Source of the DNA: Syntrophaceae bacterium
GTDB lineage: Bacteria > Desulfobacterota > Syntrophia > Syntrophales > PHBD01
Assembly: GCA_013177825.1 (NCBI GenBank)
Contig: JABLXX010000008.1
Location: 124,001-188,000, forward strand
Length of the DNA: 64,000 bases
Direction: 5' to 3'
Below are positions 8,649 through 18,252 of the stretch, piece by piece. The position numbers and the translations under genes are program-made. Each line of letters begins with the position of its first letter. Positions within the stretch are counted from its first letter, which is position 1. The notes beneath the pieces were generated by a model. That model did no database searches and had not been told where the DNA came from. It saw nothing but the letters and a program-made list of their open reading frames with translations.

Positions 8649-9794
8649 ATGAGAAGAATCCTTTGGTTTTTTGTGATGGTTGTATCGTGCATCCTGTTCT
8701 CGGGCTGCGCGGCGAAGATGGCCTATACGCCGGTCGATCTCAATCCGAAAATAAAGTCAGGGCAACTCGTTCAAAAAACGGATAATTTCTCTGTTCTCTA
8801 TGACACGTCCTCGTCGATGGCGGAGCGTCTCGGCCGCGGCAATCGCCTGGAATTCGCGGAGGACGTGACACGGAGGCTGGCTGCGACGATTCCCGATATC
8901 AAGCTGACTGCCGGGCTGAGGGACTTCGGAGGATCAAAGGGAGAGGAAAAGACCGAACTGGTGTATGGGATGTCTCCGTTCAACAGGGACGACTTCGTGA
9001 AGCCCTTGGACAAGCTCGGACTGCCTCTTGGACGTACGCCGCTGGGGAGGACGATCGCGGCGTCCGGCGAAGACCTCAAGGGATTGCCGGGTAATTCGGC
9101 AATCATCATTGTCAGCGACTTCGAGGAGATCACGGGCGTTGACGACATCAGGCCCGGGAGCGTCATCGAAAACGCGGCGGCGGTCAAGTCGCAATACGGC
9201 GACCGGCTCTGCATTTACGCGATTCAGATCGGGAAAGCACCGCCTCCCGGCGGTGAAACGCTCGCCCGGGAGGTTGTCCGGGAGGGCAAATGCGGGATGG
9301 CCGTGAATGCCGACGATCTCGGGACACCGCAGGCCATGGCCGATTTCGTCGAGAAAGTTTTCCTCGGCCTGCCCGTAGCCATGCCTGAGAAACCGGCGCC
9401 CCCAGCCGAGGAGATGAAAAAAGAAGAAGCCGCTCCCTCGGTGGTTGAAGAGGCGGTGGCATTCGAAAACATCCACTTCGACTTTGACAAATACAACCTG
9501 AAGCCCGAGGCGCGGGAGATACTGGACAAGCTGGGCGAGTACCTGAAAAACAACCGGGAAGCGACGGTCCTGATCGAAGGCCACTGTGACGAGCGGGGCA
9601 CGAGGGAATACAACCTTGCACTGGGTGAAAGAAGAGCCGCCGGCGCCCAGCAATACCTGATGGATCTCGGGATCGACAAGGCTCGCATCACGACGATCAG
9701 CTACGGCGAAGAACGTCCGTTGGATCCGGGCCACACGGAGGAAGCCTGGGCGCTGAACAGGAGGGATCACTTCGAGATCACCGTAAAGAAATAA
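8649..9794 (+). CDS. vWA-OmpA outer-membrane lipoprotein
   Basis: Lipoprotein of 381 residues with a lipobox LFSGC (Cys20). A von Willebrand A-like domain follows, with a MIDAS motif DTSSS (Asp52, Ser54, Ser56). A Pro/Glu/Lys-rich linker lies at about 245-270. The C-terminal OmpA/Pal peptidoglycan-binding domain (about 275-381) shows FDFDKYNLKPEA, GHCDERGTREYN and ERRAAGAQQYL. It would sit in the outer membrane and tether it to the cell wall, with the vWA part available for a partner protein. A strong Shine-Dalgarno (AAAGGAGG) precedes the ATG, and an intrinsic terminator follows at once, so it is likely monocistronic. Confidence 0.92.
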   Translation: MRRILWFFVMVVSCILFSGCAAKMAYTPVDLNPKIKSGQLVQKTDNFSVLYDTSSSMAERLGRGNRLEFAEDVTRRLAATIPDIKLTAGLRDFGGSKGEEKTELVYGMSPFNRDDFVKPLDKLGLPLGRTPLGRTIAASGEDLKGLPGNSAIIIVSDFEEITGVDDIRPGSVIENAAAVKSQYGDRLCIYAIQIGKAPPPGGETLAREVVREGKCGMAVNADDLGTPQAMADFVEKVFLGLPVAMPEKPAPPAEEMKKEEAAPSVVEEAVAFENIHFDFDKYNLKPEAREILDKLGEYLKNNREATVLIEGHCDERGTREYNLALGERRAAGAQQYLMDLGIDKARITTISYGEERPLDPGHTEEAWALNRRDHFEITVKK

Positions 9795-9817
9795 CGCGGA
9801 AGTTATAAAGGCATGGG

Positions 9818-9860
9818 AAAAGACCCGACTTGGATCTATTCCTTGTCGGGTCTTTTTTTT
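9818..9860 (+). terminator. Intrinsic terminator of the vWA-OmpA gene
   Basis: A 12-base perfect stem, AAAAGACCCGAC / GTCGGGTCTTTT, with a 15-base loop, ending in eight T. It lies 24 bases after the stop codon. Confidence 0.93.
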
Positions 9861-9939
9861 AATGATAATATTAACCATACCACTAACCAACAATTATAAC
9901 TCATGTAAACATTACAGCAGTTGTGTAAGCAGATACTTG

Positions 9940-9945
9940 TATAAT
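9940..9945 (+). promoter_or_regulatory. Candidate -10 box for the lapA-mscS genes
   Basis: TATAAT preceded by TTG, in an AT-rich spacer 42 bases upstream of the LapA-domain gene. No clear -35 at standard spacing. Confidence 0.35.
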
Positions 9946-9986
9946 TCAAGATTCTCCATGCTGAGTAAAGAAGAAGGGAGGATGAT

Positions 9987-10211
9987 ATGAATTACAAATT
10001 CATACTGATTCTTATCGCGGTAAGTCTCTCCGCCATCTTTGTTATACAAAATGTAGAAGCAGTTGATGTCACTTTTCTGTTCTGGAGTATATCTATGTCG
10101 CGAGCTCTATTGATAGTATTTGCGATCATTATTGGAGTGATCCTCGGGTGGTTTGCCCATAGTTATTTTTCATATCGACGACTAAAGGACTATTCTTCTA
10201 ACGGTTTATAA
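9987..10211 (+). CDS. LapA-domain (DUF1049) small membrane protein
   Basis: Protein of 74 residues with two membrane helices (residues 5-22 and 38-62) separated by FVIQNVEAVDVTFLFWSISMS. The IQN..V...FLFW..S...LL pattern is characteristic of the LapA domain, known from lipopolysaccharide assembly protein A. Its role here is probably in envelope homeostasis. A Shine-Dalgarno GGGAGG stands before the ATG. It is followed after 23 bases by a MscS channel gene, probably in the same transcript. Confidence 0.85.
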   Translation: MNYKFILILIAVSLSAIFVIQNVEAVDVTFLFWSISMSRALLIVFAIIIGVILGWFAHSYFSYRRLKDYSSNGL

Positions 10212-10234
10212 GCCTTAGGAGGTAGGCTGTAATT

Positions 10235-11152
10235 ATGAGTGAAACGCTATGGAAATCGGTTGAAACGATTTTTTTTGACCCTCTGGTGGGAAAAATTGTT
10301 GCAGTTATTGCTGGCATACTTGTGATCTCTATCATAACCCGTGCATTTCACCGGTTTCTGCTGGGGCGCATTGAAGGTACGGATACCCGTTACCGTCTCA
10401 AGAAACTTGTCAATGCAGCCGGCACACTTGTTGCCGTCATTTTTATTACAGTTATCTTCAGCGATAAATTTGGAAATTTGACGGTCGCCTTTGGCGTGGC
10501 CGGTGCCGGCATTGCTTTCGCCTTGCAGGAGGTAATCGCAAGTATCGCCGGATGGGTGGCCGTTTCTTTCGGCAACTTCTATTCCGTCGGCCACAGGGTT
10601 CAATTGGGGGGCATTGTTGGCGACGTGATCGATATCGGCGTCTTACGGACCACGATCATGGAAACGGGGCAGTGGGTAAGGGCTGACCTGTATAACGGCC
10701 GCATTGTCAGGGTCGCCAACAGTTTCGTTTTCAAGGAACCGGTATTCAATTATTCAGGTGATTTTCCCTTTCTCTGGGACGAAATAACGGTTCCGGTCAA
10801 GTATGGCAGCGACTATAAACTTGCCCGTGAAATACTGCAGAAAATTGCTGATGACGCGTTGGGCACTGTCGTGCCGGAAGTAAAGAAGACCTGGCATGAG
10901 ATGGTGATGAAATACCGGATTGAAGATGCCCGGCTTGAGCCTGCGGTAACGCTCATTGCCAACGACAACTGGATGGAGTTTACTGTCCGCTATATAACGA
11001 ACTACAAGCAACGGCGCAGTACCAAAGACGTCCTTTTCACGAGGATTCTGGATGAGTTTGAGGCAACCCATGGGAAGGTTTCATTGGCTTCGGCAACATT
11101 CCATCTGGTGGACGCTCCGGTTCTTGATGTACGCTTGAAACGTGAAGCTTGA
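10235..11152 (+). CDS. MscS-family mechanosensitive channel
   Basis: Small-conductance mechanosensitive channel of 305 residues that releases solutes on hypo-osmotic shock. Hydrophobic helices lie at about 15-37, 58-80 and 82-118. The last is Gly/Ala-rich (FGVAGAGIAFALQEVIASIAGW), as expected of the pore-lining TM3. The beta domain shows VANSFVFKEPVFNYS and is followed by a soluble alpha/beta domain. A Shine-Dalgarno AGGAGG is 11 bases before the ATG. It sits among other envelope genes and is intact, unlike the remnant at 8248. Confidence 0.92.
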   Translation: MSETLWKSVETIFFDPLVGKIVAVIAGILVISIITRAFHRFLLGRIEGTDTRYRLKKLVNAAGTLVAVIFITVIFSDKFGNLTVAFGVAGAGIAFALQEVIASIAGWVAVSFGNFYSVGHRVQLGGIVGDVIDIGVLRTTIMETGQWVRADLYNGRIVRVANSFVFKEPVFNYSGDFPFLWDEITVPVKYGSDYKLAREILQKIADDALGTVVPEVKKTWHEMVMKYRIEDARLEPAVTLIANDNWMEFTVRYITNYKQRRSTKDVLFTRILDEFEATHGKVSLASATFHLVDAPVLDVRLKREA

Positions 11153-11194
11153 GCTCCCGGCGATCGCTCAGGTTGAAGACCTGACGAAAGGCGC

Positions 11195-11729
11195 ATGAAT
11201 CTATTTGAAATAACGTCCATATTGGTGATACTGACGGCGTTGTTCAGTTACATCAACTACCGCGTGCTCCGCATGCCGATCACCATCGGCGTTATGTTTA
11301 CCGCTCTGGCGACCTCTTTGGGCATTATCTTGCTCAGTGGACTGGGTGTGGACATCGGGCAGGTTCATGTGGCCAGAATCCTGGAGACAATCGACTTCAA
11401 TCAGTCGTTATTGCATGGCATTTTGTCCTTTCCTCTTTTCGCCGGAGCAATGCATATCAAGCTCGAAGACTTGAGCCGTCAGCAATGGGTCATAAGCATG
11501 CTCGCGACGCTGGGTGTTATTGCTTCAACATTCGTTGTGGGCGGACTTACGTGAATTGCGCGGCGGCCTCGCTCTTTCTCTACCACCAGTGCCGGAACGA
11601 GCGACAATCATCACGATCACGTACACGATCGTCGTATTTTCAATCATCGCCCAGAGAATGACCCTTGGCAGACTGTCCACTCGCACCTTTCCCGATGCTA
11701 AAGGTGCATCGGGTGGAAGCGGCAAATGA
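11195..11729 (+). pseudogene. Remnant of a CPA1 Na+/H+ antiporter gene
   Basis: The first frame (11195-11554, 119 residues) is the N-terminus of a cation:proton antiporter: membrane helices, PLFAGAMHIKLEDL, then STFVVGGLT. It stops abruptly. The second frame, read to the stop at 11727-11729, continues as the C-terminus of the same family (ELRGGLALSLPP, then TITYTIVVFSIIAQRMTLGRL). The central two thirds, with the ion-binding residues, is missing, and the join is at about 11545-11556. The gene cannot make a working transporter. A true deletion or a collapsed assembly would both explain it. Confidence 0.75.
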
Positions 11730-11943
11730 AAAGCATGCTGCTTGCAGGCGATGAACCTTCCATGGGCATTGTCTTTTTTGCTGTTGAACAGTCGCAAAAC
11801 ACGCGGGCAAGGATTATGACGGGAATCTTGAGGTGGTCCATGGGGATGATCGTTTTTTCTGATTTTGTACCGTCGTGTGGGAATGCCTGTATTTAATGTT
11901 TCGATCTTCATGTAATTAATTACATTATTGGGCAGAGGAGTCT

Positions 11944-13583
11944 ATGAATTCACCTTTCGCCATCAGAATAAAGTATTTAATCAGACACATGCTTGAGAAA
12001 ATTATGCATCTATCGATCAAAAGTCCGTAATCAAAGACATCTATTCCGAGGTTGATACTACCGCCGGATATTTCCTCATGCTTACCTTGGCCAATCTGAT
12101 AGCACTCAGCGGTCTGCTTATAAACAGTGCCCCCGTCATTATCGGAGCCATGCTTATATCTCCTCTTATGGGGCCGATGCTGAGCTTCGGTTTTTCTTTT
12201 ATTACCGGAGATAAGGTTATATGGAATAAATCTCTTAAGAAGCTTATTATTAGTGTCGTCGTTTCAGTCGTGATCGCCGGCATCGCAACCTATCTTTCTC
12301 CCCTCACCGAAATTACAAATGAAATTCTATCAAGGACTACCCCTAATCTTTACGATCTTCTCATTGCTTTCCTTGCCGGCACAGCGGGTGCAGCCGCCAT
12401 CTGTACCAAGAAGGGTTATCTAACCGTCGTACCGGGGGTTGCCATTGCAACCGCCGTGATTCCTCCTCTCAGTGTTACAGGGTTCGGAATCGGGATCGGA
12501 AATATTTATGTTGCATCGGGAGGATTTTTTCTCTTTTTTACAAATTTTGTTGCAATTGTCATTACCAGCTGTTCCGTTTTCTATTTTTATGGATTCAGGC
12601 CGATTCTTACAAACAATCTCGATAAGGAACAGCTTAAAAAAAGGATTATCTTTCTTGCCCTTGTTCTATTTCTAATATCCATTCCGCTCATCTATACGCT
12701 GGCTCAAACCATTTCAGAGGTCAAATTAAAACAGGATATACAAACAATATTAAAAAAATCATTTGATAGGGATGAGTTCTCAAGACTATCGACTTTCAGT
12801 TATTACAAACAGGAAGATGGCACGCTGGAAATCAATGCCGTTGTTGATACGGTAAATTATTTAAAAGACGCGGATGTCATGCCGGCAGAAAAGATCCTGT
12901 CGGACAGCCTTAAACGGAATGTGAGGTTTAACCTGGATCAGGTTAAAGTCTTGCGTGGGGGACTCAAGAAGGAAATCAGCAAGCCATCCTTACCGAAAAT
13001 CATACCGCCGGTGCCGGCCCAGGACCTGGTAAAGAGATCCAGAGAGGATCTTCTCGCGGCGATCAGGCCATCCATTGCCAAGGTTGAAATGATGTTGTCA
13101 CCCTCACGAGTAATCGACTTTTCGATGGGCTATCATGACAAGGGGCAGCAGGTGACCGTTTTACTGAAAGTCAAGAGAGACGTCTCAATAAGTGCGGAAG
13201 AGACACTTTGGCTCCAGAAAGTATTTAGTTCCGATCTCAAAGCTCCCGTTTCTCTCTCAATAGAAACAGTCCCTTTTATTCAGCCGCAGATTTTTCACGC
13301 GGGGGAAGCGAACATATCGGATTCAATGAAGCAATCCGTCGTGATCCTGAAGGATATCTACGGCCGGAACAATGAAATCAATATTCTTGTTGAGAGCGGC
13401 GCAGAATCTGCATTCCCATATCATAAAAGAATCGCGCTGGCCCGGAAACGCGCCGATATTATGGCTGAGTTTTTAATATCGGACTGTAATATTCCATCAG
13501 CAAAAATTAGAATCAGAATATTACCTGCGGCCGTGAAAAAACCTTTTGTCAAGATTTCTGTTCTTACTACTGCACCTTCATAG
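11944..13583 (+). CDS. DUF389 membrane protein with early frameshift
   Basis: The intact frame from 12078 encodes 501 residues of a DUF389 (TIGR00341-like) protein: membrane helices with SAPVIIGAMLISPLMGPMLS, FLAGTAGAAAICTKKGYLTVVPGVAIATA and PPLSVTGFG. The C-terminal part (about residues 410-490) resembles an OmpA-like fold (IALARKRADIMAEFL). The family motif begins upstream of 12078, in the stretch DIYSEVDTTAGYFLMLTL, which has no start codon and runs back to a stop at 11994. A normal start with GAGGAG exists at 11944 in another frame. Joining both frames near 12005-12020 restores the expected N-terminus, so a frameshift is likely. Confidence 0.7.
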
Positions 13584-13657
13584 GAGCATTACAAATCCGC
13601 TATTAAATTGAAGCTCAATGCTTGATACTTAAAAAGGACATAAGAAAGCATCTTGCA

Positions 13658-14461
13658 ATGTTTCGCTGGCTGGTCGAACGTCAACGACGGAAACTCACCG
13701 AAGCCCCTTTCCCATCCGCATGGGAAGAAATCATCCGGCAGAATGTCGCCCATTACTGCATGCTGGAGGATGCCGAGCGGGCGCATCTGCGCGCACTGGT
13801 TCAAGTGTTCATCGCGGAAAAGAATTGGGCAGGCGCCGGCGGTCTGGACCTGACCGACGAAATCCGTGTGACGATCTCTGCCCAGGCATGCCTGCTCCTT
13901 CTGGGCCTGCCCCACAACTATTACCGCAATGTGGACACCATCGTCGTCTATCCGTCTACCGTCGTTGCACCCCGGCACAGGCCCGGATTCTTTGAAACGG
14001 CGCTCGCACCGGTGGAGCCGGAACAGGCCATTATCGGACAGGCGTTTCGGCAGGGACCCGTTATCATTATCTGGGATGCCGCCCTCCATGGCGGACGCCA
14101 TCCGGAACTGGGCCACAATGTCGTTTATCACGAATTCGCCCACAAACTGGACATGCTGAGCGGCGCGGCCGACGGCACGCCCCCGCTTTGGGACCGGGCA
14201 GAGTACAGGGATTGGGTCCAGACCTGTTCACACGAATATTTACGTCTCCGGAGCGATGTCGAAAAGGGAAGGAAATCGTTCCTCAATTCCTACGGCGCAA
14301 CGAGTGAAGCGGAGTTTTTCGCCGTTGCCACGGAACAATTCTTTGATCAGCCGCGCTTGATGATCGAGCATGCACCGGAGCTCTATCGCGTCCTGCGGGA
14401 ATACTACCGTCAGGATCCCTCGACCCGGACGTCCAGGAATCGGTGCCTTGAAAAGGGTTGA
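13658..14461 (+). CDS. mtfA: MtfA-type zinc peptidase (M90 family)
   Basis: Zinc metallopeptidase of 267 residues, close to the usual size of E. coli MtfA, the protein that titrates the glucose repressor Mlc. The zinc motif HEFAHKLD is clear, and the distal Glu is in EAEFFAVATEQFF. Other family signs are LGLPHNYYRNVDTIVVYPS and the block GPVIIIWDAA. The ATG at 13658 was chosen; a TTG at 13622 in frame would add 12 residues but has no ribosome site. Neighbours are envelope genes, so a link to Mlc is not supported by context. Confidence 0.88.
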   Translation: MFRWLVERQRRKLTEAPFPSAWEEIIRQNVAHYCMLEDAERAHLRALVQVFIAEKNWAGAGGLDLTDEIRVTISAQACLLLLGLPHNYYRNVDTIVVYPSTVVAPRHRPGFFETALAPVEPEQAIIGQAFRQGPVIIIWDAALHGGRHPELGHNVVYHEFAHKLDMLSGAADGTPPLWDRAEYRDWVQTCSHEYLRLRSDVEKGRKSFLNSYGATSEAEFFAVATEQFFDQPRLMIEHAPELYRVLREYYRQDPSTRTSRNRCLEKG

Positions 14462-14493
14462 AAAAATCCGCTCTGCTCACACAGGGGGAAAGG

Positions 14494-14529
14494 TAAAAAA
14501 AGAAGGCCATGGTGTTCGCCATGGCCTTC
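14494..14529 (-). terminator. Intrinsic terminator after the acyl-CoA dehydrogenase gene
   Basis: On the minus strand, an 11-base perfect stem GAAGGCCATGG / CCATGGCCTTC with a six-base loop and a run of seven T. It lies 36 bases beyond the acyl-CoA dehydrogenase stop. Confidence 0.93.
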
Positions 14530-14564
14530 CGTGTCTGTACCGGCCGTGGCCGGGGATTTTGTGA

Positions 14565-15754
14565 TTACAGACCGCTCTTGAAGTCGTCGCGCATCAGCTC
14601 GCGGGCGATGATCATGCGGCGGATTTCCGACGTACCGGCGCCGATCTCCCACAGTTTCTGATCCAGGAAGTGACGGGAAATGGCGTACTCGGTGCAGTAG
14701 CCGTAACCGCCGTGGATCTGGATCGCATCGAGGCCGATCTTGGTGCCCATCTCGCCCGTGTACAGCAGGGACGCCGCGGCCATCCGGTCGAGGTCCGTTC
14801 CCTTGCCGCCGGACTTGTTCTCCAGCGTGTCGCAGTAGGCGGCGGCGCTGTAGGCCAGCCACTTGCCGGCTTTGTAGCCGCAGTACATGTTCGCCAGCTT
14901 CTCCTGGATCGTCTGGAAGGAAGCGATGGGCTTGCCGAACTGCACTCTTTCCTTCGCATACTTCAGGCTGAGCTCCAGGCAGGTCCTCTGGCCGCCCAGG
15001 GTGCAGCCCGACAGCGTGATGCGCTCGGTGCACAGACCGCTCGTGAGGATCGCGACGCCCTTGTTCTCGCCGCCGATCAGGTTCTCCGCGGGAAGTTCCA
15101 TGTCCTCGAAGGTGATCAGAGCGGTGGGGGAGGTCCTCATGCCCCACTTCTTGATCTTCTCGACCTTGCAGCCCTTCACCTTGTCGAACTCGAAGCAGAA
15201 GGCGCTGATGCCCTTGGGGCCGGCGGCGGGATTGGTCTTGGCGTAGAAGGTCATGAACTGGGCGACGGGGCCGTTGGTGATGAAGATCTTGGAGCCGTTG
15301 ATGATGTACTTGTCACCCTTCTTCTCGGCCTTGGTGGCCATGGACATGGCGTCCGAACCGGCGTTGGGCTCGGTGATGCCGAGGCAGCCGATCCACTCGC
15401 CCGTGCAGGCCTTCGGGAGGACGTATTCCCGCTGCGCTTCCGAGGCGTTCCGGCGGAAATTGTCGAAGCAGAGGGTCTGGCTCGCGCCGACCGTCATGGA
15501 GAGGGCGTTGCTGACGCGGGCGATGGTCTCGTAAACGAGCAGGGTTTCCACGTAGCCGAGGGCGGCGCCGCCGTACTTCTCGGGGAAAACGATTCCGTTC
15601 ACGCCGAGATTGCCCAGTTCCTTGAAGATCGGGGGGGCATCTCGTCCACTTCGTACATGTGTTCCATCTGCGGCTCCAGCCAGGTTGTGGCCCAGCGGTA
15701 GACCTGATCCTCGAGCATCCTCTGTTCTTCGGTGAAACTGAAATCCAAAGCCAT
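14565..15754 (-). CDS. Acyl-CoA dehydrogenase, frameshifted at a poly-C run
   Basis: FAD-dependent acyl-CoA dehydrogenase that makes enoyl-CoA. The first 44 codons (from ATG 15754, Shine-Dalgarno AGGGAG) encode a normal N-terminus, MALDFSFTEEQRMLEDQVY. The rest, in another frame from about 15630 down to 14565, is the conserved body (CLGITEPNAGSD, IINGSKIFITNG, RVQFGKPIASFQ). The frames meet at seven C (minus strand) at 15631-15637; eight C would restore a 396-residue protein. The end reads IGAGTSEIRR without the MCAD-type Glu. A Glu in CTERITLSG fits the isovaleryl-CoA-dehydrogenase-type base. A CoA-transferase gene lies upstream on the same strand. Confidence 0.85.
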
Positions 15755-15922
15755 AACGTTTTTCTCCCTTAATTGAATTTAAAAACCCAAACCAGCGGCG
15801 GAACCTTCGGGAAGACCGTCAAATTGCACGAACAACCTGTCTCCCTTCGTTTACGCTGCACGCACGCCGATTCTGTCACGCTCATGAAACGGGGTTTTCC
15901 CCGTCTTCAGAAAAAGACCGGA

Positions 15923-17440
15923 TCATTTTCCGCTCTGGATTCCCTGATCCCACTCGTAACCCCACACGGCGCTGCCCATGGGGATCTTGTAATTCCTGCG
16001 CTCCTCGCATGTTGGGTAACGGCGTCCGCCGCCCTCTGCGGGAAGCATCGACACGGGGAACTTCGGCGGCAGAAGACCATGTTCGCGGGCTTCCCTCTCC
16101 AGCCACTCCCGGTCGTCCGGGTGGGCAATGGAGATCAGCGCCGCCGCCCGCTCGTAGCCGCTGAGGCCGCGGAGGTTCACCATGCCGAACTCGGTGCAGA
16201 CGTAGTTGGCAAACTGGGCCGGCACGTCCACCGTCGAGCCCTCAGGCAAAAACGGAACGATACGGGCCGTGCCGTGCTTGCTCCGGGACGTCATTGCCGC
16301 GACGCCACGGCCGCCCTTCGACTGGGCGCAGAAAATGTGGAACTGGAAGAAGCCGCCCGACGACGAAATGGGTCGCTTCTCGTAGAAGCCCGTGGAGATC
16401 TGGCCCAGGAGGTCGACGGCCACGCAGTTGTTGATGGAGATCATGTTGTCGATCCGGGTCAGGACGTTCAGGTTGTTCGTGTAATCGACGTCGTACGCCG
16501 CGAGGGCCTGGTTGCGGTGAATCGTGTCGTAGTACCACTGCACGTCCACGGGGAACGCAAAGGTGTAGACGCTCTTGTGACGGTCCAGCGTCTTGTAGGC
16601 GTTTGTGACCTGGCCGGATTCGATCATCTTGATGAGGCCGAAGTTCAGCATTTCCGTATGGACGCCGAGATCCTTGAAGCCTGCATCCGCCATGGCGGCG
16701 ACGCAGGCCGATGGCAGGGCGCCGATGCCGAGCTGGATGATGTCGCGATCCCGCATGATCCGCATGACGTTCTTCGCGATCTGCTGCTCCACCGGACTGG
16801 GCTGAATGGCCTGCTCGTTCACCTGGGGCCACCGGTACTTCTCGCAGTCCACCTCGACCCAGTAGTCCACGTCGTCGATGTGGATCGTATTGAAGCGGCC
16901 GCCCTCCGCCCACGGATAGTCGGAGCGGACCTCAAAGACAATCTTTTTGGCGGTCTGCCGGAAGATGTTGCAGTTGTTCGTCCCGTAGGACATGTTGAAA
17001 TAGCCGTGCTCGTCGGGGGCCGTGACGGCGTTGAACCACCAGTCCATCCCGCGCTTTTCCTTCACGGCGTTGGCAAACCGGTAATGGTGGGCCCACATGC
17101 CGTACGCCCATCCCCACTGGGCCCAATCGGTCGCTTTGTTCTTGTCCCGGGCCGCACGGTTCCAGGGGAAAAAGAAGAACTCGTGGACGGTATGGAATTC
17201 CTGATGGGGATCGATCTCCTGCAGTTCTGGATGGGGATAGAACATCGCATGCATCCAGAACTCGATGTCCCTCAACCGGCCGGGACCGTTGCCCAGCCGC
17301 CTGGCTACCGCCTCGGTACAGACCGTGGAGTCGCCGCCGGTGCTGCCGTGGTTGATCCAGTCGCCCGACCTGACCATCTCCGCGATCTGTTCCGGCGTCC
17401 GTTTCTTGTCTCTGATTTTCTGTTGAACCGGTGTCGCCAT
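15923..17440 (-). CDS. Acetyl-CoA hydrolase/transferase family CoA-transferase
   Basis: CoA-transferase of 505 residues, of the family containing 4-hydroxybutyrate, butyrate and succinate CoA-transferases; it moves CoA between acetyl-CoA and another acid. The glycine loop QLGIGALPSA (about 236-244) and GVHTEM, with the probable catalytic Glu263, are present. So are SINNCVAVDLLGQ and YVCTEFGMVNLRG. It is longer than the usual 430-450 residues, mainly in an aromatic-rich insert at residues 60-150. A Shine-Dalgarno TAGGAG stands before the ATG. It precedes an acyl-CoA dehydrogenase, suggesting acid activation followed by dehydrogenation. Confidence 0.88.
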   Translation of the reverse strand: MATPVQQKIRDKKRTPEQIAEMVRSGDWINHGSTGGDSTVCTEAVARRLGNGPGRLRDIEFWMHAMFYPHPELQEIDPHQEFHTVHEFFFFPWNRAARDKNKATDWAQWGWAYGMWAHHYRFANAVKEKRGMDWWFNAVTAPDEHGYFNMSYGTNNCNIFRQTAKKIVFEVRSDYPWAEGGRFNTIHIDDVDYWVEVDCEKYRWPQVNEQAIQPSPVEQQIAKNVMRIMRDRDIIQLGIGALPSACVAAMADAGFKDLGVHTEMLNFGLIKMIESGQVTNAYKTLDRHKSVYTFAFPVDVQWYYDTIHRNQALAAYDVDYTNNLNVLTRIDNMISINNCVAVDLLGQISTGFYEKRPISSSGGFFQFHIFCAQSKGGRGVAAMTSRSKHGTARIVPFLPEGSTVDVPAQFANYVCTEFGMVNLRGLSGYERAAALISIAHPDDREWLEREAREHGLLPPKFPVSMLPAEGGGRRYPTCEERRNYKIPMGSAVWGYEWDQGIQSGK

Positions 17441-18252
17441 TATGCGTCTCCTATTGGTTGTTTATTGAACTGCCATGGCAAAAAGCGCGTTTCCATATTC
17501 CTCCACAATCGTACGGGTGTTGAAGGCACTTGCCGTTCAATCCGGTTTTGAAGGAGGCGTGACGTGTCCCAGAACATGCAGAAGAGTTACGGAGCGGTAT
17601 TCAATGGAGTGAAGAATCGCTGTGGCGACAGGATGATCCGTTGAATAATGAAAAACTGTTTATAATAATTCCCGACACCCTTTGGCGTCTGAAAAAAGCC
17701 TGCAATCGGTAAATTCTGTCGCTGTCAACTCAAATGCCATTCCCGGTGTCTTACGCTATAATAATATCCATACTTCCCGCATATTATCCTGATCGAGCTT
17801 TTGATTTACCCTTTTATACGAATTTGCTTCCTGATCGGAGGCGTATGTTTCCAACTTCTTCCCGTAAACTCGAGGCAGACTTCCCTGCTTTTTGGGGCCA
17901 TAGATTGAGGCCTGTTCTCTTATTTCGCAATGCGATTCCGGCTGAAGCTCCCTGCAGAGGTTGCCGACGGTTTCACCGGTTTTCGGATAAGTGTCGCTAC
18001 AGGATACAAGATTGAGATCCCATCGGCGTTCAACCGATGTGGCCTGCGGGAACCGGGCAGAACGGGACTTCAGCAGAGGACGGCTATGCGGGTCGCGGCG
18101 GTGGACGTGGCATCGGCGAAGGTCTTCCCGTATGGCGCTGCCGAAAGCATTCCGGATTTTCCACCGCCGCTTTTCGACGACAAGGCCGGGCCGGTTGTCC
18201 GGAGTGTCTACCATCTCGACAACCAGGCCCGCATCTACTTTTCCCTAACTTT
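17441..18252. other. Intergenic region without supported gene
   Basis: About 800 bases with no recognisable gene. Two open frames of 115-152 codons exist on opposite strands (17756-18214 minus, 17930-18277 plus). They lack a ribosome site, overlap each other and show no family motif. The part at 17640-17830 is AT-richer than the genes. The promoter of the CoA-transferase gene probably lies at its left end. Confidence 0.4.

Noticed and set aside
15773-17551. Open frame of 592 codons on the plus strand
   Set aside because: It is antisense to the CoA-transferase gene, which has clear family motifs and a ribosome site. Long antisense frames are expected in GC-rich genes.
17756-18214. Small genes in the 17.4-18.25 kb gap
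   Set aside because: Open frames on both strands overlap, lack ribosome sites and match nothing I know.
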